64,000 nucleotides of DNA from contig ML976668.1 of the NCBI GenBank assembly GCA_010015655.1, positions 186,001 through 250,000 of the forward strand. Reading direction: 5' to 3'. Below the pieces are notes generated by a model. That model had not been told where the DNA came from, did not search any database, and worked only from the letters and a program-made list of their open reading frames with translations. This DNA comes from Bimuria novae-zelandiae CBS 107.79 (Eukaryota; Ascomycota; Dothideomycetes; Pleosporales; Didymosphaeriaceae). The position numbers and the translations under genes were made by a program. How positions within the stretch are numbered: the stretch's first letter is position 1; each line of letters starts with the position of its first letter. Below are positions 12,737 to 22,781 of the stretch, piece after piece.

Positions 12737-13163
12737 TGTTAAGATCCAATCTTACAGACACTTGGCTAGGCTCCAGGGCGCCTATGGTCTACAGGTGACT
12801 AATAGGGGCGCGGTATCTGGAGATCACGTGACTGCTCGACGAGCTCGACTCGAGCAAGTCGAGCAGACGCAGGAGCCAAGACATCTGCTCGCTATGCTCG
12901 CTTCGAGCATGTCGAGCAGGAGAAGTATATAGGAACGCAAGAAGAAGTCTCTTCTACGTGTGTTTAACCTGTTTATTAATCTATCGTTTGGATCTGAATA
13001 AGCAACCTTGTTGATTTAATTATGCTATACCCACCTTCGATACTAACACCCTAGTGACAAGCGCAAGCTATCACTACGACCCTCTTTTGTCCTACTACAG
13101 TATTCCTGCCCGAGAACTAACCTTAGCCCCTTAGGGACCAGCTACCCCTTTGGGATCTTAACA
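12737..13163 (+). repeat. 3' LTR of the gypsy chromovirus
   Basis: It is 427 bp, the same length as the 5' LTR and with the same 11-bp inverted ends. It is followed directly by the target duplication GACTT. About three sites look mutated on this copy, against about 15 on the 5' copy, so it is closer to the original sequence. Confidence 0.95.
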
Positions 13164-13644
13164 GACTTTTATCTTTTAATTAACTTAAAGAGTATTATAG
13201 GGGAGCTATTTTTTAATTACGCTATAGTATATAGTAGGCACGTAATTATTAATACTAAAAAGATACTAAAGACGAATAACTATAGCTTAAAAAAGTAAGT
13301 AAGTAAAAACTTATACAACTAGTTAGTAGCTTAAAGTTCACTTATTATAAAAGAGGCGTATTATCCGCGTAGTATTTAAAAATACGTATATTAAAAAGAA
13401 GGCTAATTAAGCTACTACGTAAAGCTTTTATTAATAAGCTTATAAAACTTAATAATAACTTTAAAAATATCTTAAAATTACTATAAAAAAAAAGGAAGTT
13501 AGAAAGCCTTAAAAGCTACTTATAAAATTATAAAAAGGTAAAAATTTATACTAGCACTTATATACGTTAATATAGTAGTATTTATACTATTAATATTATT
13601 ATTACGTAGTAGCTAAATAATTAAAACACTAAGTTAATATTTAT

Positions 13645-14096
13645 TGTTACGACCACGAACCCCACAAGGATGAAGAAGCCAGACAATTACGCCAAGAGAG
13701 TAATTATTAACGAAGTAGCAGAGTTAACGGGACCTAACGGGGCGCGGGGCAGCTTAGTCAGCAGTCACGTGACAAAGTCCCGCATAAAGGGAAGTCCCAT
13801 AGGACTACCGTAGTCCCTAGGACTACAGGGCCTTGGCGGGACTACGAAGAAGGAATAGGCTAGTATATAGTGTGGCGACTTTCCTATTGTTGTTTCCTTC
13901 CTCGTAGTCAACTTATATATCTTCTGTGCGAGTACGTTCTCCTATATAGACTAATAGTTATCTTATTTATTATAAGATTGGATTATCTAGCCGCGCTAAG
14001 TGTCGCATTAACTTGTACTACTGAATAATCCGTGAAGCACCACGATACCTTACCGCCCTAACCCGGATCGGAACAAGGTGTGAGAGCCTCATAACA
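13645..14096. repeat. Solo LTR, 452 bp, with TTTAT target duplication
   Basis: The sequence begins TGTTACGA and ends CATAACA, and is flanked on both sides by TTTAT (13640-13644 and 14097-14101). It has normal GC inside an AT-rich host element and holds no coding sequence. This is what recombination between the two LTRs of a full element leaves. It is unlike the LTR at 6363, so it belongs to another family. The orientation is not known. Confidence 0.88.
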
Positions 14097-14211
14097 TTTA
14101 TAATATAAGTAGTTAGTTATTATTAATAGGCCTATAAGACCTTAACTATAAGAATTCTCGTGATAATTGCTTTTATACAGGCCTCTATAGCCTCATGTGG
14201 CTACCCTAGGT

Positions 14212-14264
14212 TTTGGTGTTGCGCGTGCATTGAGTTACGACGTGCATTGACCACCAAGACACGG
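14212..14264 (-). repeat. Terminal inverted repeat, left TA-flanked element
   Basis: This is the exact reverse complement of 19308-19360 as far as I can align by eye (53 bp), and also matches 20296-20348 with a few transitions. It is followed by TA. Confidence 0.85.
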
Positions 14265-14266
14265 TA

Positions 14267-14538
14267 CCAGCATGCGCAACGACCCCACTCGAGATTAGCA
14301 GCGGTATCACTCGCAGACTTGGCAGACCGCTCACCTGCCGACACACTTCATACCTTCACCGCTTAGTGCTGTTACATCTGCAAAGATCGCTTGATCCATA
14401 CGTCGGGCGTCTTTTTCTACGTCTTGGCAAGATACAGTACTGATATTCGTCCCGCTCAGGCCCCCGACGCTAAGCTTGGAAGCTGGAGACGTGCTGTCGC
14501 TCCATAGGGCTAGAGCTCGCGTATAACTACCCGCGTGG
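14267..14538. other. Host or older sequence between two transposons, no gene seen
   Basis: The composition is normal and no coding pattern is supported. It ends with ACCCGCGTGG (14529-14538), which recurs at 18244-18253 and is the likely target duplication of the next element. Confidence 0.5.
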
Positions 14539-14543
14539 AGGAT

Positions 14544-14584
14544 GCAACTCATCTGACCTTGGGAGATACCTCGGCTAACCTTGG
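14544..14584 (+). repeat. Left TIR of the intron-rich transposon
   Basis: It pairs with 18197-18237 as an inverted repeat, with mismatches only in a five-base core. Confidence 0.88.
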
Positions 14585-14778
14585 GGATAAGTTACGGAAT
14601 AAGGTTAGCGGCTTGGCAGAGCACGTGAACTTTTATCAGGAACGTGCGTACACGTTACCCCAATTAGGTAGCACATTCCGCCATCGGCTTAGGACAAATG
14701 TGGCATAGTAGGTAGCTTAGCGAAACAAGTTTTCATCAAGATTAGAACAAGTTTCAATCCTTTTTCCATAACCTGCTC

Positions 14779-17700
14779 TTACGTACCCTTCTCAAATTCC
14801 CGCTTCTTTATCTCAAATTCTAATCGCTTCATGTCCAGCTCAAGACGCTCCCGTTCAACAGCTATACGTTCTCGTTCTTCCTGTAAGGCCTGGCCAGTAG
14901 CTTGGCTTGATAGCAAGGCCTGACGTAAAGGGCGTTAAGAACTAATATAAATATATTAGAAACATAATTTTAATAGATCACTTGCTCTTACATTAACATA
15001 TCTTCTCTTCTAGAGGAAGAGGGTGCAGGCGAAGATTGTAGAGATAGTGACCGTGAGGTAGAGCGTACATGAGAAGTTCTTCTTGTTTTAGAAACTACTC
15101 TCCTTGACGTACGTACGTGTCCTGAGGAATCGGCCACCTCAAGTATCGAATCATCATCTGTAAAATCAGTAATATCGTCTTCCTCAGCACGACGCGATCT
15201 TTTTCTCTCTAAACATGTTTCAGACACGTTCTAATCATGTTTAGATAACTTACTAGCTTCACGGCCTTGGTTAATGAAGTATCGCTGCCCCGGAGATGCG
15301 GTACCCCGCCAAGAATGTCGAACGCCGTATCTATCGCGTGCATCAAATTCTTGGATATCCTGGAGGTCCATTTGCATACCGCTAGAACGCGTTACGAGCG
15401 CGTTCAGAACATGTTTAGACAACTTACTTAAAGATTGCACCAAGTAAAGGCACATGCTTTCCAGTTCGATAGCCCTTTTGCCCGGCCTGCTCAGCAACGT
15501 TCGAATTTGATGCTAATGTATTCCAAACATCTCGATCTTTGATATTGCTGCAACAAAAAACGAGCCCCGCGGCAATAACTGGATTCTTCTTATGCCGGGC
15601 CCAGTTGCGAGCCTTCACTTCTAGCTCATTTTCTATATTATGTTAGTAATGTGTTGCAAACACATTTCGAGGACTTACCTATCAACAGATCAAGTAAGGA
15701 ATAATACTCCTCCGATGTCTTGCATCTCAATAATGCACGCATCCGTCCCCAGACAGAGTCTTCAACGTGTTCTGAACTTGGTACGGCCCTTTTGATACTG
15801 CGTGCAAAGTGGACATCACAGAACCTAGTACAGGATTGAAGCTGCCATCTCCAGTCTCGGTGCCATCGGTCAATACTCTGGAGATATCTCCCAAAACCTA
15901 CGAAACATGTTCAGAATATGTTTTATGCATATTTAGACTTATAATCGTACCTGCCATTTGCTTACTACACATGTCGAGGGTTGTACCATACCAACCCTCA
16001 CCGTGTAAGTGTCGCCATTGTACTGGCCTCTCTGCGCGGTCACTTGCAAGCTTGAAGAACTTGCTATATGCAAGCTCATACATGCTACTTTCTTCAGTAT
16101 CGGTGATGATTCTGCCAAGCGTGAGAACTAAACGTGTTAGTAACGTGTTTCTAACGGGTTTAGACTGCCTGCGCGCTTACTCTTCCCGTGCCCAGGATAG
16201 AAAATTGCGATCAAAATCTCAGCCCATTCGCCATAAAGACGCTTAAAAGACATATCCATCTGAAATGTCTTCTGATTAAATAGAATCTTAGCGGCCTCGT
16301 TAAAAAAGCAGATAATAATATTTCTATTAATTAATATTATTACATCACGAATGTATGCCTAGTCAAGTTAGTTAAGATAATAAAACATATATAAAAGATA
16401 TTTAGACCGTGTTCTCGCCCTAGTGCTTTGTTCTCTACTTAAATATTACGCCTTTAAGACCCCCTCTATATAGAAAGCGTGTGAGCTTCTCTCGCTTGAT
16501 AATACAGGCAATATAATCTTTATTTACAAAGGCGACGTGAAGATCCTTAATAGAGCGATAGCTATGCACACTTAGGTAGGCCTTTAGTTATTTAGAGTTA
16601 AGAAAATTAGCTATAACGCGTTAGAAATAAGAATTAAACAAGTTTATATAAAAGCTTACACCGTGATAGACTGGGGGTAAACATTAGGCGTAGGATGTTC
16701 TCAATCGCATTAATATCATCTAGTCGCGGTAGCCAGGGCGGAGGAGATATGTGTAAATGCGTTCCAAACAAGATTACAATAAAATAGGGCGCTGCCCTAG
16801 CATTGTTAGGGATAATAATATCCCAGTACACATCGCAGCTTGTCGTGACAAGTTTTCCCATTCCTTGAGGATAGTCAACTCCTAGATGTATCTGTTAGAA
16901 ACATGTTTGCAACGTGTTTACATCGTTTATACCACAGAATTTAGTCCGTGTAGACAGGGCCTCAACGACTTTGCAGCGCCCACTTGGCTATTCATAATCT
17001 AGTAAACCATTTATAAACAAAGCACGGAGGTACTCTACGTCAACGTTAGCTTTAATAGAGGTAGCAAAGTGTTTTTCCTTTAGTTAAGCGTTAAATTGCT
17101 AGCCAGCACAACCAATAAAGTGACTCTGCTCCCTAAATAGTGGCTAAATAAGTTAGAAACCTCTTAGAGTATGTTAAACGAAAAATATACCTTATTCCTC
17201 TAAAATTAGACTACTAGTTAACATTCTAGTCGCTAATTATAGCAAGGGCGCTGCTGAAAACGTTTTATAACTCTAAGATATATACTAAAAGGTTAAATAA
17301 GCTCTAAATAGGTTTAAAATACGTTTAAATTTTATCTAACCTTGAAGCCTTTGCCTTAGCGCTGTTGTCATGGCCTAGAACGCCTAACTAAAGCTCTCTT
17401 ATCTGCATATATAATGCATTATTTACAACAGTATGTAAACATGTTGTAATGTCGTCATTAAGGAACTCGCATTGCTTAATGCTAGTGCAACGGTACCTAT
17501 GCCAGGTCGTAGGCTGGTAATCCAGGTATAGGGAAATTGTTGTGCTGTTCTTATACTCTGCACCTTTACAATATTAGAACTAATCACGTTTAGAACAGGT
17601 TTTAAACATGTAAGACGATCTTCCTACCTATAGAGCCCGCTTGAGTATTTCCTTAGTAGTTAGTACCTCCCCATTGTATCCTGTCGTTATAGGAACAATA

Positions 17701-18010
17701 AGTGCATAACCTTCTAGGTTACTAGGGGGATACATTGGTATATCAGCTACAATATCAACTTGCGCAGCTGTGATTGCAGCCTTTCGGTTATTTCCGCATG
17801 TGAACTCCGGGCTAGGCTGCTGTAATATGTTCAGAACGTGTTTTAAACTCGTTTGGATATGAAAATTACCTGCTCATGTTGCACTTCTGCATCTTCAATA
17901 GGTTCAACAGGCCTTGCAAACTCATCTCCGAGTGTAAAGTCGTGATCGTCATCGGATTCTACTTCTCTACGAATCGGGACAGGTATAAATACAGAACCGA
18001 GAGACTCCAT
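14779..18010 (-). pseudogene. Transposase-like gene, about 11 introns, damaged
   Basis: The frame opens with an ATG at 18008-18010 and closes with TAA at 14779-14781. Introns I can place are 17820-17869, one ending at 17627, one starting at 17340, 16892-16932, 16128-16180, 15898-15950, 15633-15678, 15382-15427, 15209-15253 and 14942-14991, all with GT..AG. Coherent exon protein includes an acidic N-terminus, a middle stretch ending in a Gly-x-His-x-His and Pro-Pro-Pro motif, then the large segment at 16127-15428 with conserved-looking Trp, His and Cys residues, and a Ser/Arg-rich tail ending in a charged coiled coil. The later exons remind me of the RNase H-fold transposase-like proteins common in basidiomycetes, but this is from memory and unchecked. 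Two AT-rich patches contain many stops, so the gene is probably dead. Confidence 0.6.
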
Positions 18011-18196
18011 CAAAACGAGTAAGGAACGTATTCAGAACGTGTTCGAAACGTGTTTACAGCGCAAGCGCGAACAAATAACGATCGGAAATGCTCCTAAAAT
18101 AAGGTTGGAGGGGCTTATATGACCCGACTGTGAAAAAAACCTCATCTGACCTTGAGAAGGATTTTTCCAGCTCATCTTTACCTATATAGGAAGGTG

Positions 18197-18237
18197 CCAA
18201 GGTTAGCCGAGGTAATTTCCAAGGTCAGATGAGTTGC
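18197..18237 (-). repeat. Right TIR of the intron-rich transposon
   Basis: It is the inverted partner of 14544-14584. It ends in GGTCAGATGAGTTGC. Confidence 0.88.
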
Positions 18238-18253
18238 CGACACACCCGCGTGG

Positions 18254-19305
18254 TGAGTGTGGGTACCTTTCCCCGAATGCGAGCATACGTGCAGGATTCT
18301 AATTAAACCGTAACCATGTAAGATCGACGGAGTCACGCCAACATCATTTGAATTCCGCTTTGGCAGGATGCAAGATACTAGTCCTCTTGTAGATGGCGAT
18401 TATTGTGATAACCGAAAAGGCGTTGCGTTGGAATCGCGCTGGTCATTTGAATTTTGCCGGGAACCAAATTCCTCCGTTAAAGAAGTCCTATAATGACTTG
18501 GTGAAACTGCTCTTTTAAGCATGAAGTTACTTCCGATATACTAAAGCATCCAGCAGTCTCCTTGAGAATATGTGCTCACGGAAGCAAGAGCATTGTCCGT
18601 CCCGTCATTCAGGCGTTTGGCGTCAACACAATGCGAAAGGTCCGCGACAAGCGCTTAATCCTACCAGGATCGATATGCCAACAGTTCCTGCGCACCTTTG
18701 GAGAATTGGACCGCTCCTGCCCCACTCGCAAACGTCTGCACGAGGTACCTCGTGTCCTGAGCATGTCGATTTTATCCGCGGAGCATTATCTCGCCGAAAA
18801 ATAAAGCCTTCTAAGAGAATAGGCGGCTCGTCGCTTACGCTGAGCGGTGAGCCCTCGGTCAGTCATTTCGTTTTAGATCCTCGAGTTTTTTTGCTTCGAT
18901 TTCTTAACGAAGGGTAGTAAGATCCCATTGCCTAAGCAAGAAAAAGCATATGCGGACATTAGCCCTGCAGTAGATGCCGCACCGAGGCCGCGAGACATCA
19001 AGCGCCGCGTAGAGAAATACGCTACTTTGGTCAGGGTGGAAGAGGCGTTACGGTCTCCACTTTACCGTGGAAGGATGAGAAAAACGGTTGGCACGTCCGG
19101 AGCGTCTGATATCAAGCAAGGCACAGACAGCGGCTCCACAAACGGCCATGTTAAGGCTGATGCGGTCACGGCGTAGGGCTTCATGTGAATGCGGAAGAAA
19201 GCGGGATAGTGTCAACGTTTTACGCGCGGAAGAGATAGCACATGGGCCAGTGACGGCAGCGTGGAGAAAGCGTGCTAACGAACTCCCCTTGCAGCAAGTC
19301 GAGAT
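18254..19305. other. Non-repetitive stretch between transposons, no gene supported
   Basis: The composition is normal. Several short open frames exist (for example 18570-18917 and 18928-19176), but none has a recognisable domain or convincing splice sites. Together with 14267-14538 it is the pre-insertion sequence caught between two inverted TA-flanked elements. Confidence 0.45.
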
Positions 19306-19307
19306 TA

Positions 19308-20348
19308 CCGTGTCTTGGTGGTCAATGCACGTCGTAACTCAATGCACGCGCAACACCAAAACCTAGGGTAGCGACATAAGGCTATAGAGGCCTATATAAA
19401 AGCAATTATTATAAGAATTTCTATAGTTAAGGTTTTATAGGCCTATTAATAATTACTAACTACTTATATTATAGATATTAACTTAGTATTTTAGATATTT
19501 AGCTATTACGCGATAATATTATTAATAGCGTAAATACTATTATATTAGTATATATAGGTGCTAGCGTAAAATTCTACTTTTTTATAACTTTATAAGTAGC
19601 TCTTAAGGCTCTTTAACTTCCCTTTTTAGTAATTTTAAGATATTTTTAAAGTTATTATTAAGCCTTATAAGCCGATTAATAAAAGTATTATTTAATAATT
19701 TAATTGGCTTTTTTTAGCGCGTATATTTCTAGCTACTATGCGTGTAATATGCCTTTTTAATAATAAATAAGCTTTAAGCTACTAGCTAGCTCTATAAGCG
19801 TTTACTTACTTACTTTTTTAAAACTATAATTATTAGTTTTTAATATTTTTTTTAGTATTAATAATTACGTGCCTACTATATATTATAAGATAATTAAAAA
19901 ATAGAGGCCTGCCTTGCTCTGAGCGTTTCTTCTTAGTAGTTAAAGCTTTTTATAGACCCTAATTTTCGTGCTTTACAGGCTAAGCTTATATAGGCCTTTC
20001 GAAGCCTATTAATTTTTCTTTAATTCAATATGCTAAGTACTAAGACTAAGCTTTTTTTTTATAATTTTTACTTAGATAGGTAAGCGCTATTAAATTACTT
20101 AAAGATAATTATTAAATTTAAAGGTAAGATACTTATAGCTTAATACCTTTTGCTTAACGTAGATCGCTTAACGCTATACTAACGCGCTAAATTTATATAT
20201 ATAAATTTTTCTTTAAATTTTAGTAATTAAATAGCACTAATTATAGCCTTAACTAGATCTATACTAGTAAAGTTATTAGGTATTAAAGATAGCGTGTTGG
20301 TGTTGCGCGTGCATTAAGTTACAACGTGCATTAATCACCAAGACACGG
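19308..20348 (+). mobile_element. TA-flanked TIR element, right copy
   Basis: The element is 1041 bp. It starts CCGTGTCTTGGTG and ends CACCAAGACACGG with TA on both sides (19306-19307 and 20349-20350). TIRs are 53 bp at 19308-19360 and 20296-20348, differing only by a few transitions. The interior is AT-rich with no open frame, so the copy is either non-autonomous or RIP-degraded. It lies in inverted orientation to the copy ending at 14264. Confidence 0.82.
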
Positions 20349-20350
20349 TA

Positions 20351-22781
20351 TAGGGCCGAATAGATCACGAACCTCATCGCTTTTTCTTGGACGACCGACC
20401 AGTCATTCATAAATAAATTGAACCGAACCTTGAGAACGTGGCCAATTTTATAACTAGCATTTGTGTAGCGGTTGAAAGGCTTACGTAGAAGACGCGAGCC
20501 TAGTGCTCGATAGCGGAAAGCATGCTTACATGTCCCCTTCTGAATTCATCCTAGCATCATGGACGATGCATTGGACGCCGCAACCTAAGAAAGGTGGACC
20601 GCGCGATGTCAATGGACTTGTCGTAAAAGTCTTGCCGTCATTCCACCAAGTGTTCTTTCTCCAGTATTAAAAGAAAATGCCCGAATTGCGGACGGGCACC
20701 ATAGTGTTTCACACAACGTATACCCATAAGTCACACAATTCGCCTTAACGATGGCTGAGATCAGCCATACTCGGTTCCCTTCACCGATTAATAATCAAAA
20801 GACACTTCGTAAAAACCGTTGTTGTACCAGATCTCTTAACGGCCTTGCAGGGTCACACAACAGCGTCCCTCAGAACGAAACAATCCATACGCGGGACACC
20901 TTTTCCCCGCTCCACATCTGGCAACCCTTCGTCAATCCAAGTCTCTATACCCCAATGAGCGACCATCAAGCCCCCGACCGCATCGAGAAATAGATAATTG
21001 CCAACCCTCTAGCACAAGGCATGGAGCATCAGAGAAGTAGGTAGCCCGGAGTAGCTTACCGACTACTAGCCCTGACCGGCATTCTCCATCGATCACGCAA
21101 CACCGCACCCACTGTGATATACATACGCCCTGCATAGGTAGCGATACGCGTGCCAGGAGTATGTACACCGATAAGTGGCTGCCGCACCCGAAGCTCCGCT
21201 TACTATCTCTTCCAATCGACTTCCTGCCTCGGCGAGAGGAGACCAAGGGGGCAATGTCGGTGAGCAGATCTTGCACGTCCGCTGTGCCTCCTATTGACGG
21301 ACTACCCATATGCATCTGCTGCAGAAGCAGCACCTTGCATCCACGCGAGAAACCCATCAACGACCTCCCCACGCGTCAGCAGCATCTTATCCCTCACACC
21401 ACGGCAGAGGGAGTGCCTTGCCCTTTTGTGTCACGTCACATAGAATCCTCTGCACGGACCGGGGCGCTCCGGAGCCGCGGCAGGCGGACGGACCACGAGA
21501 TGCTGTAGGCGACTATTGTGTACATATCGGGAGGGAGACTCCCGCAGCGCGGTGGGTGCGCACGGCGCTCAGGCAAAACTGGGCGAGGTTGCCAGGCTGC
21601 TAGCGCTTATGTCATACGTGGTGCGCGGACTGAGGAGGTAGCCTGCGTGCGAGAGCGGCGCTTACACCCTTTGATTTTCGTGAATTGCTGCTCTGGGCTT
21701 GTAGTGGTTGGGCTGGGAGAAGGCGGTTGAAGTACGGACGTTGGATAACATATCATAGGTACCTATGTGGGAGAAAGGGAAGGGAGCGATGACAGTAGTA
21801 GTGATCATAGAGATGGAATTGACTAGGCGAATTTGCCCCCCACGAGGGAACTCGATCGTGATGGGAATGTAACACTACATGTTGCGCAAGAGCCATCGGT
21901 TTGCCTTCTGCGTCTCCCTGGGCTTGGCTCGCTTTTGTGTGCCTACTAGATCCCATTGTAAAAATATACACGGTGAAGCTAAGCTTCGAGGCAATAGCCG
22001 CTACGCCACGCACTAGATGTATGCGCAAGGGCGCACAGCACGGGTTTGGGAGTGGTAATGATGACCTGGTCGTTCGAAGAATTGCCAAGAGGCACTGCAA
22101 GATGGATGGGGAAGATCGAGGATTATAGTGTGAAAGATGATGACATGGGCGTAACAAAACGTTGATGGAGGTGTTGTACACGAGTGATGTTGTGTTTCTT
22201 ATTCGTTAGACTGAATCGGATCTATTGAATTCTGATCTATCTGGGTAGTATCCAATGCATCCTTCCCAACGTAAGTACTCCGAAACCTTCCGTCACCAAG
22301 CCTCTGGTGTAAGAAACTAATTACAAGACGTTGATGCCGCAAACTCTCTGAAAGAAATACGTATTGGACGAAGGGGTTACGGCAAAGACCCCATCGCGCC
22401 GGTAAAACTCCTACAAATGCACCAAGCAAACTCATGGAAGCGGACACCGACTGCAAGAGAAGATGGTCGTGACAATCGTTAAATCGAAAAGCTGAGCTGA
22501 CATGATACCCGATGTAACAAGAAATAGACGCCGAAATTTTCATCGAGTTAAGTGTCGTGAAAGTGGATTGGTATTATCAGTAGGCCGTGACGGAGGAAAA
22601 GTGCTCCTCAGAAATGAAACCTCGTAACAATGCAGCAGATGCAGCCCACAGTCAATAATGCTTAGATACTACGCTGAACGCTAATCAAGCCAAACCGTCA
22701 ACGCCATTGTGTTATACCGGCGATAACACAAAGCGAATGGCGGCTACGGAACGTGCGATACTTTTCCTCGCCCACTGTACC
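20351..22781. other. Intergenic stretch at the transposon border, no gene supported
   Basis: GC returns to normal right after 20350. Overlapping short frames on both strands (20751-20993, 20932-21372, 21753-22181, 22199-22543) lack domains and splice structure. The stretch ends at the 3' side of the zinc-finger gene. Confidence 0.45.

Larger units (their letters stand above)
6363..13163 (+). mobile_element. Complete Ty3/gypsy chromovirus, RIP-mutated
   Basis: This 6801-bp element starts TGTTAAGATCC and ends GGATCTTAACA. It is bounded by the 5-bp duplication GACTT at 6358-6362 and 13164-13168, and carries two 427-bp LTRs. The internal order is gag with a zinc knuckle, aspartic protease, reverse transcriptase, RNase H, integrase, a C-terminal chromodomain, an antisense ORF and a purine tract. 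Gag and pol are broken by many TAG/TAA codons, so it cannot move by itself. Chromodomain-bearing gypsy elements (chromoviruses) are known to target heterochromatin, which fits its position in an AT-rich block. The insertion lies inside the left TA-flanked element. Confidence 0.92.
6061..14264 (-). mobile_element. TA-flanked TIR element, left copy, split by two LTR insertions
   Basis: Sequence at 6061-6362, 13164-13644 and 14097-14264 is, piece by piece, the reverse complement of the element at 19308-20348. The gaps are filled exactly by the gypsy element (6363-13163) and the solo LTR (13645-14096). The copy ends at 14264 in a TIR reading CCAAGACACGG, followed by TA at 14265-14266. Its outer TIR is not visible; similarity to the sister copy fades left of about 6061. 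A 53-bp TIR with TA duplications is what Tc1/mariner-type elements show, but no transposase motif survives, so the superfamily is an inference. Confidence 0.6.
14539..18243 (-). mobile_element. Intron-rich DNA transposon with 41-bp TIRs, class uncertain
   Basis: The element is about 3.7 kb. Inverted repeats lie at 14544-14584 and 18197-18237, identical over the outer 19 bases (GCAACTCATCTGACCTTGG) and over the inner 17, with a variable core of five. The 10-bp direct repeat ACCCGCGTGG stands at 14529-14538 and 18244-18253, a few bases outside, and is best read as the target duplication. Inside is one minus-strand, multi-exon gene. Long TIRs, a long duplication and a large spliced transposase-like protein recall KDZ, Plavaka or MULE-type fungal elements, but I could not settle on one. 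Two AT-rich patches (about 16260-16640 and 17000-17345) break the gene. Confidence 0.8.

Noticed and set aside
20932..21372. 146-codon minus-strand frame near the transposon border
   Set aside because: It competes with two plus-strand frames over the same bases, has no domain and looks like chance in GC-normal DNA.
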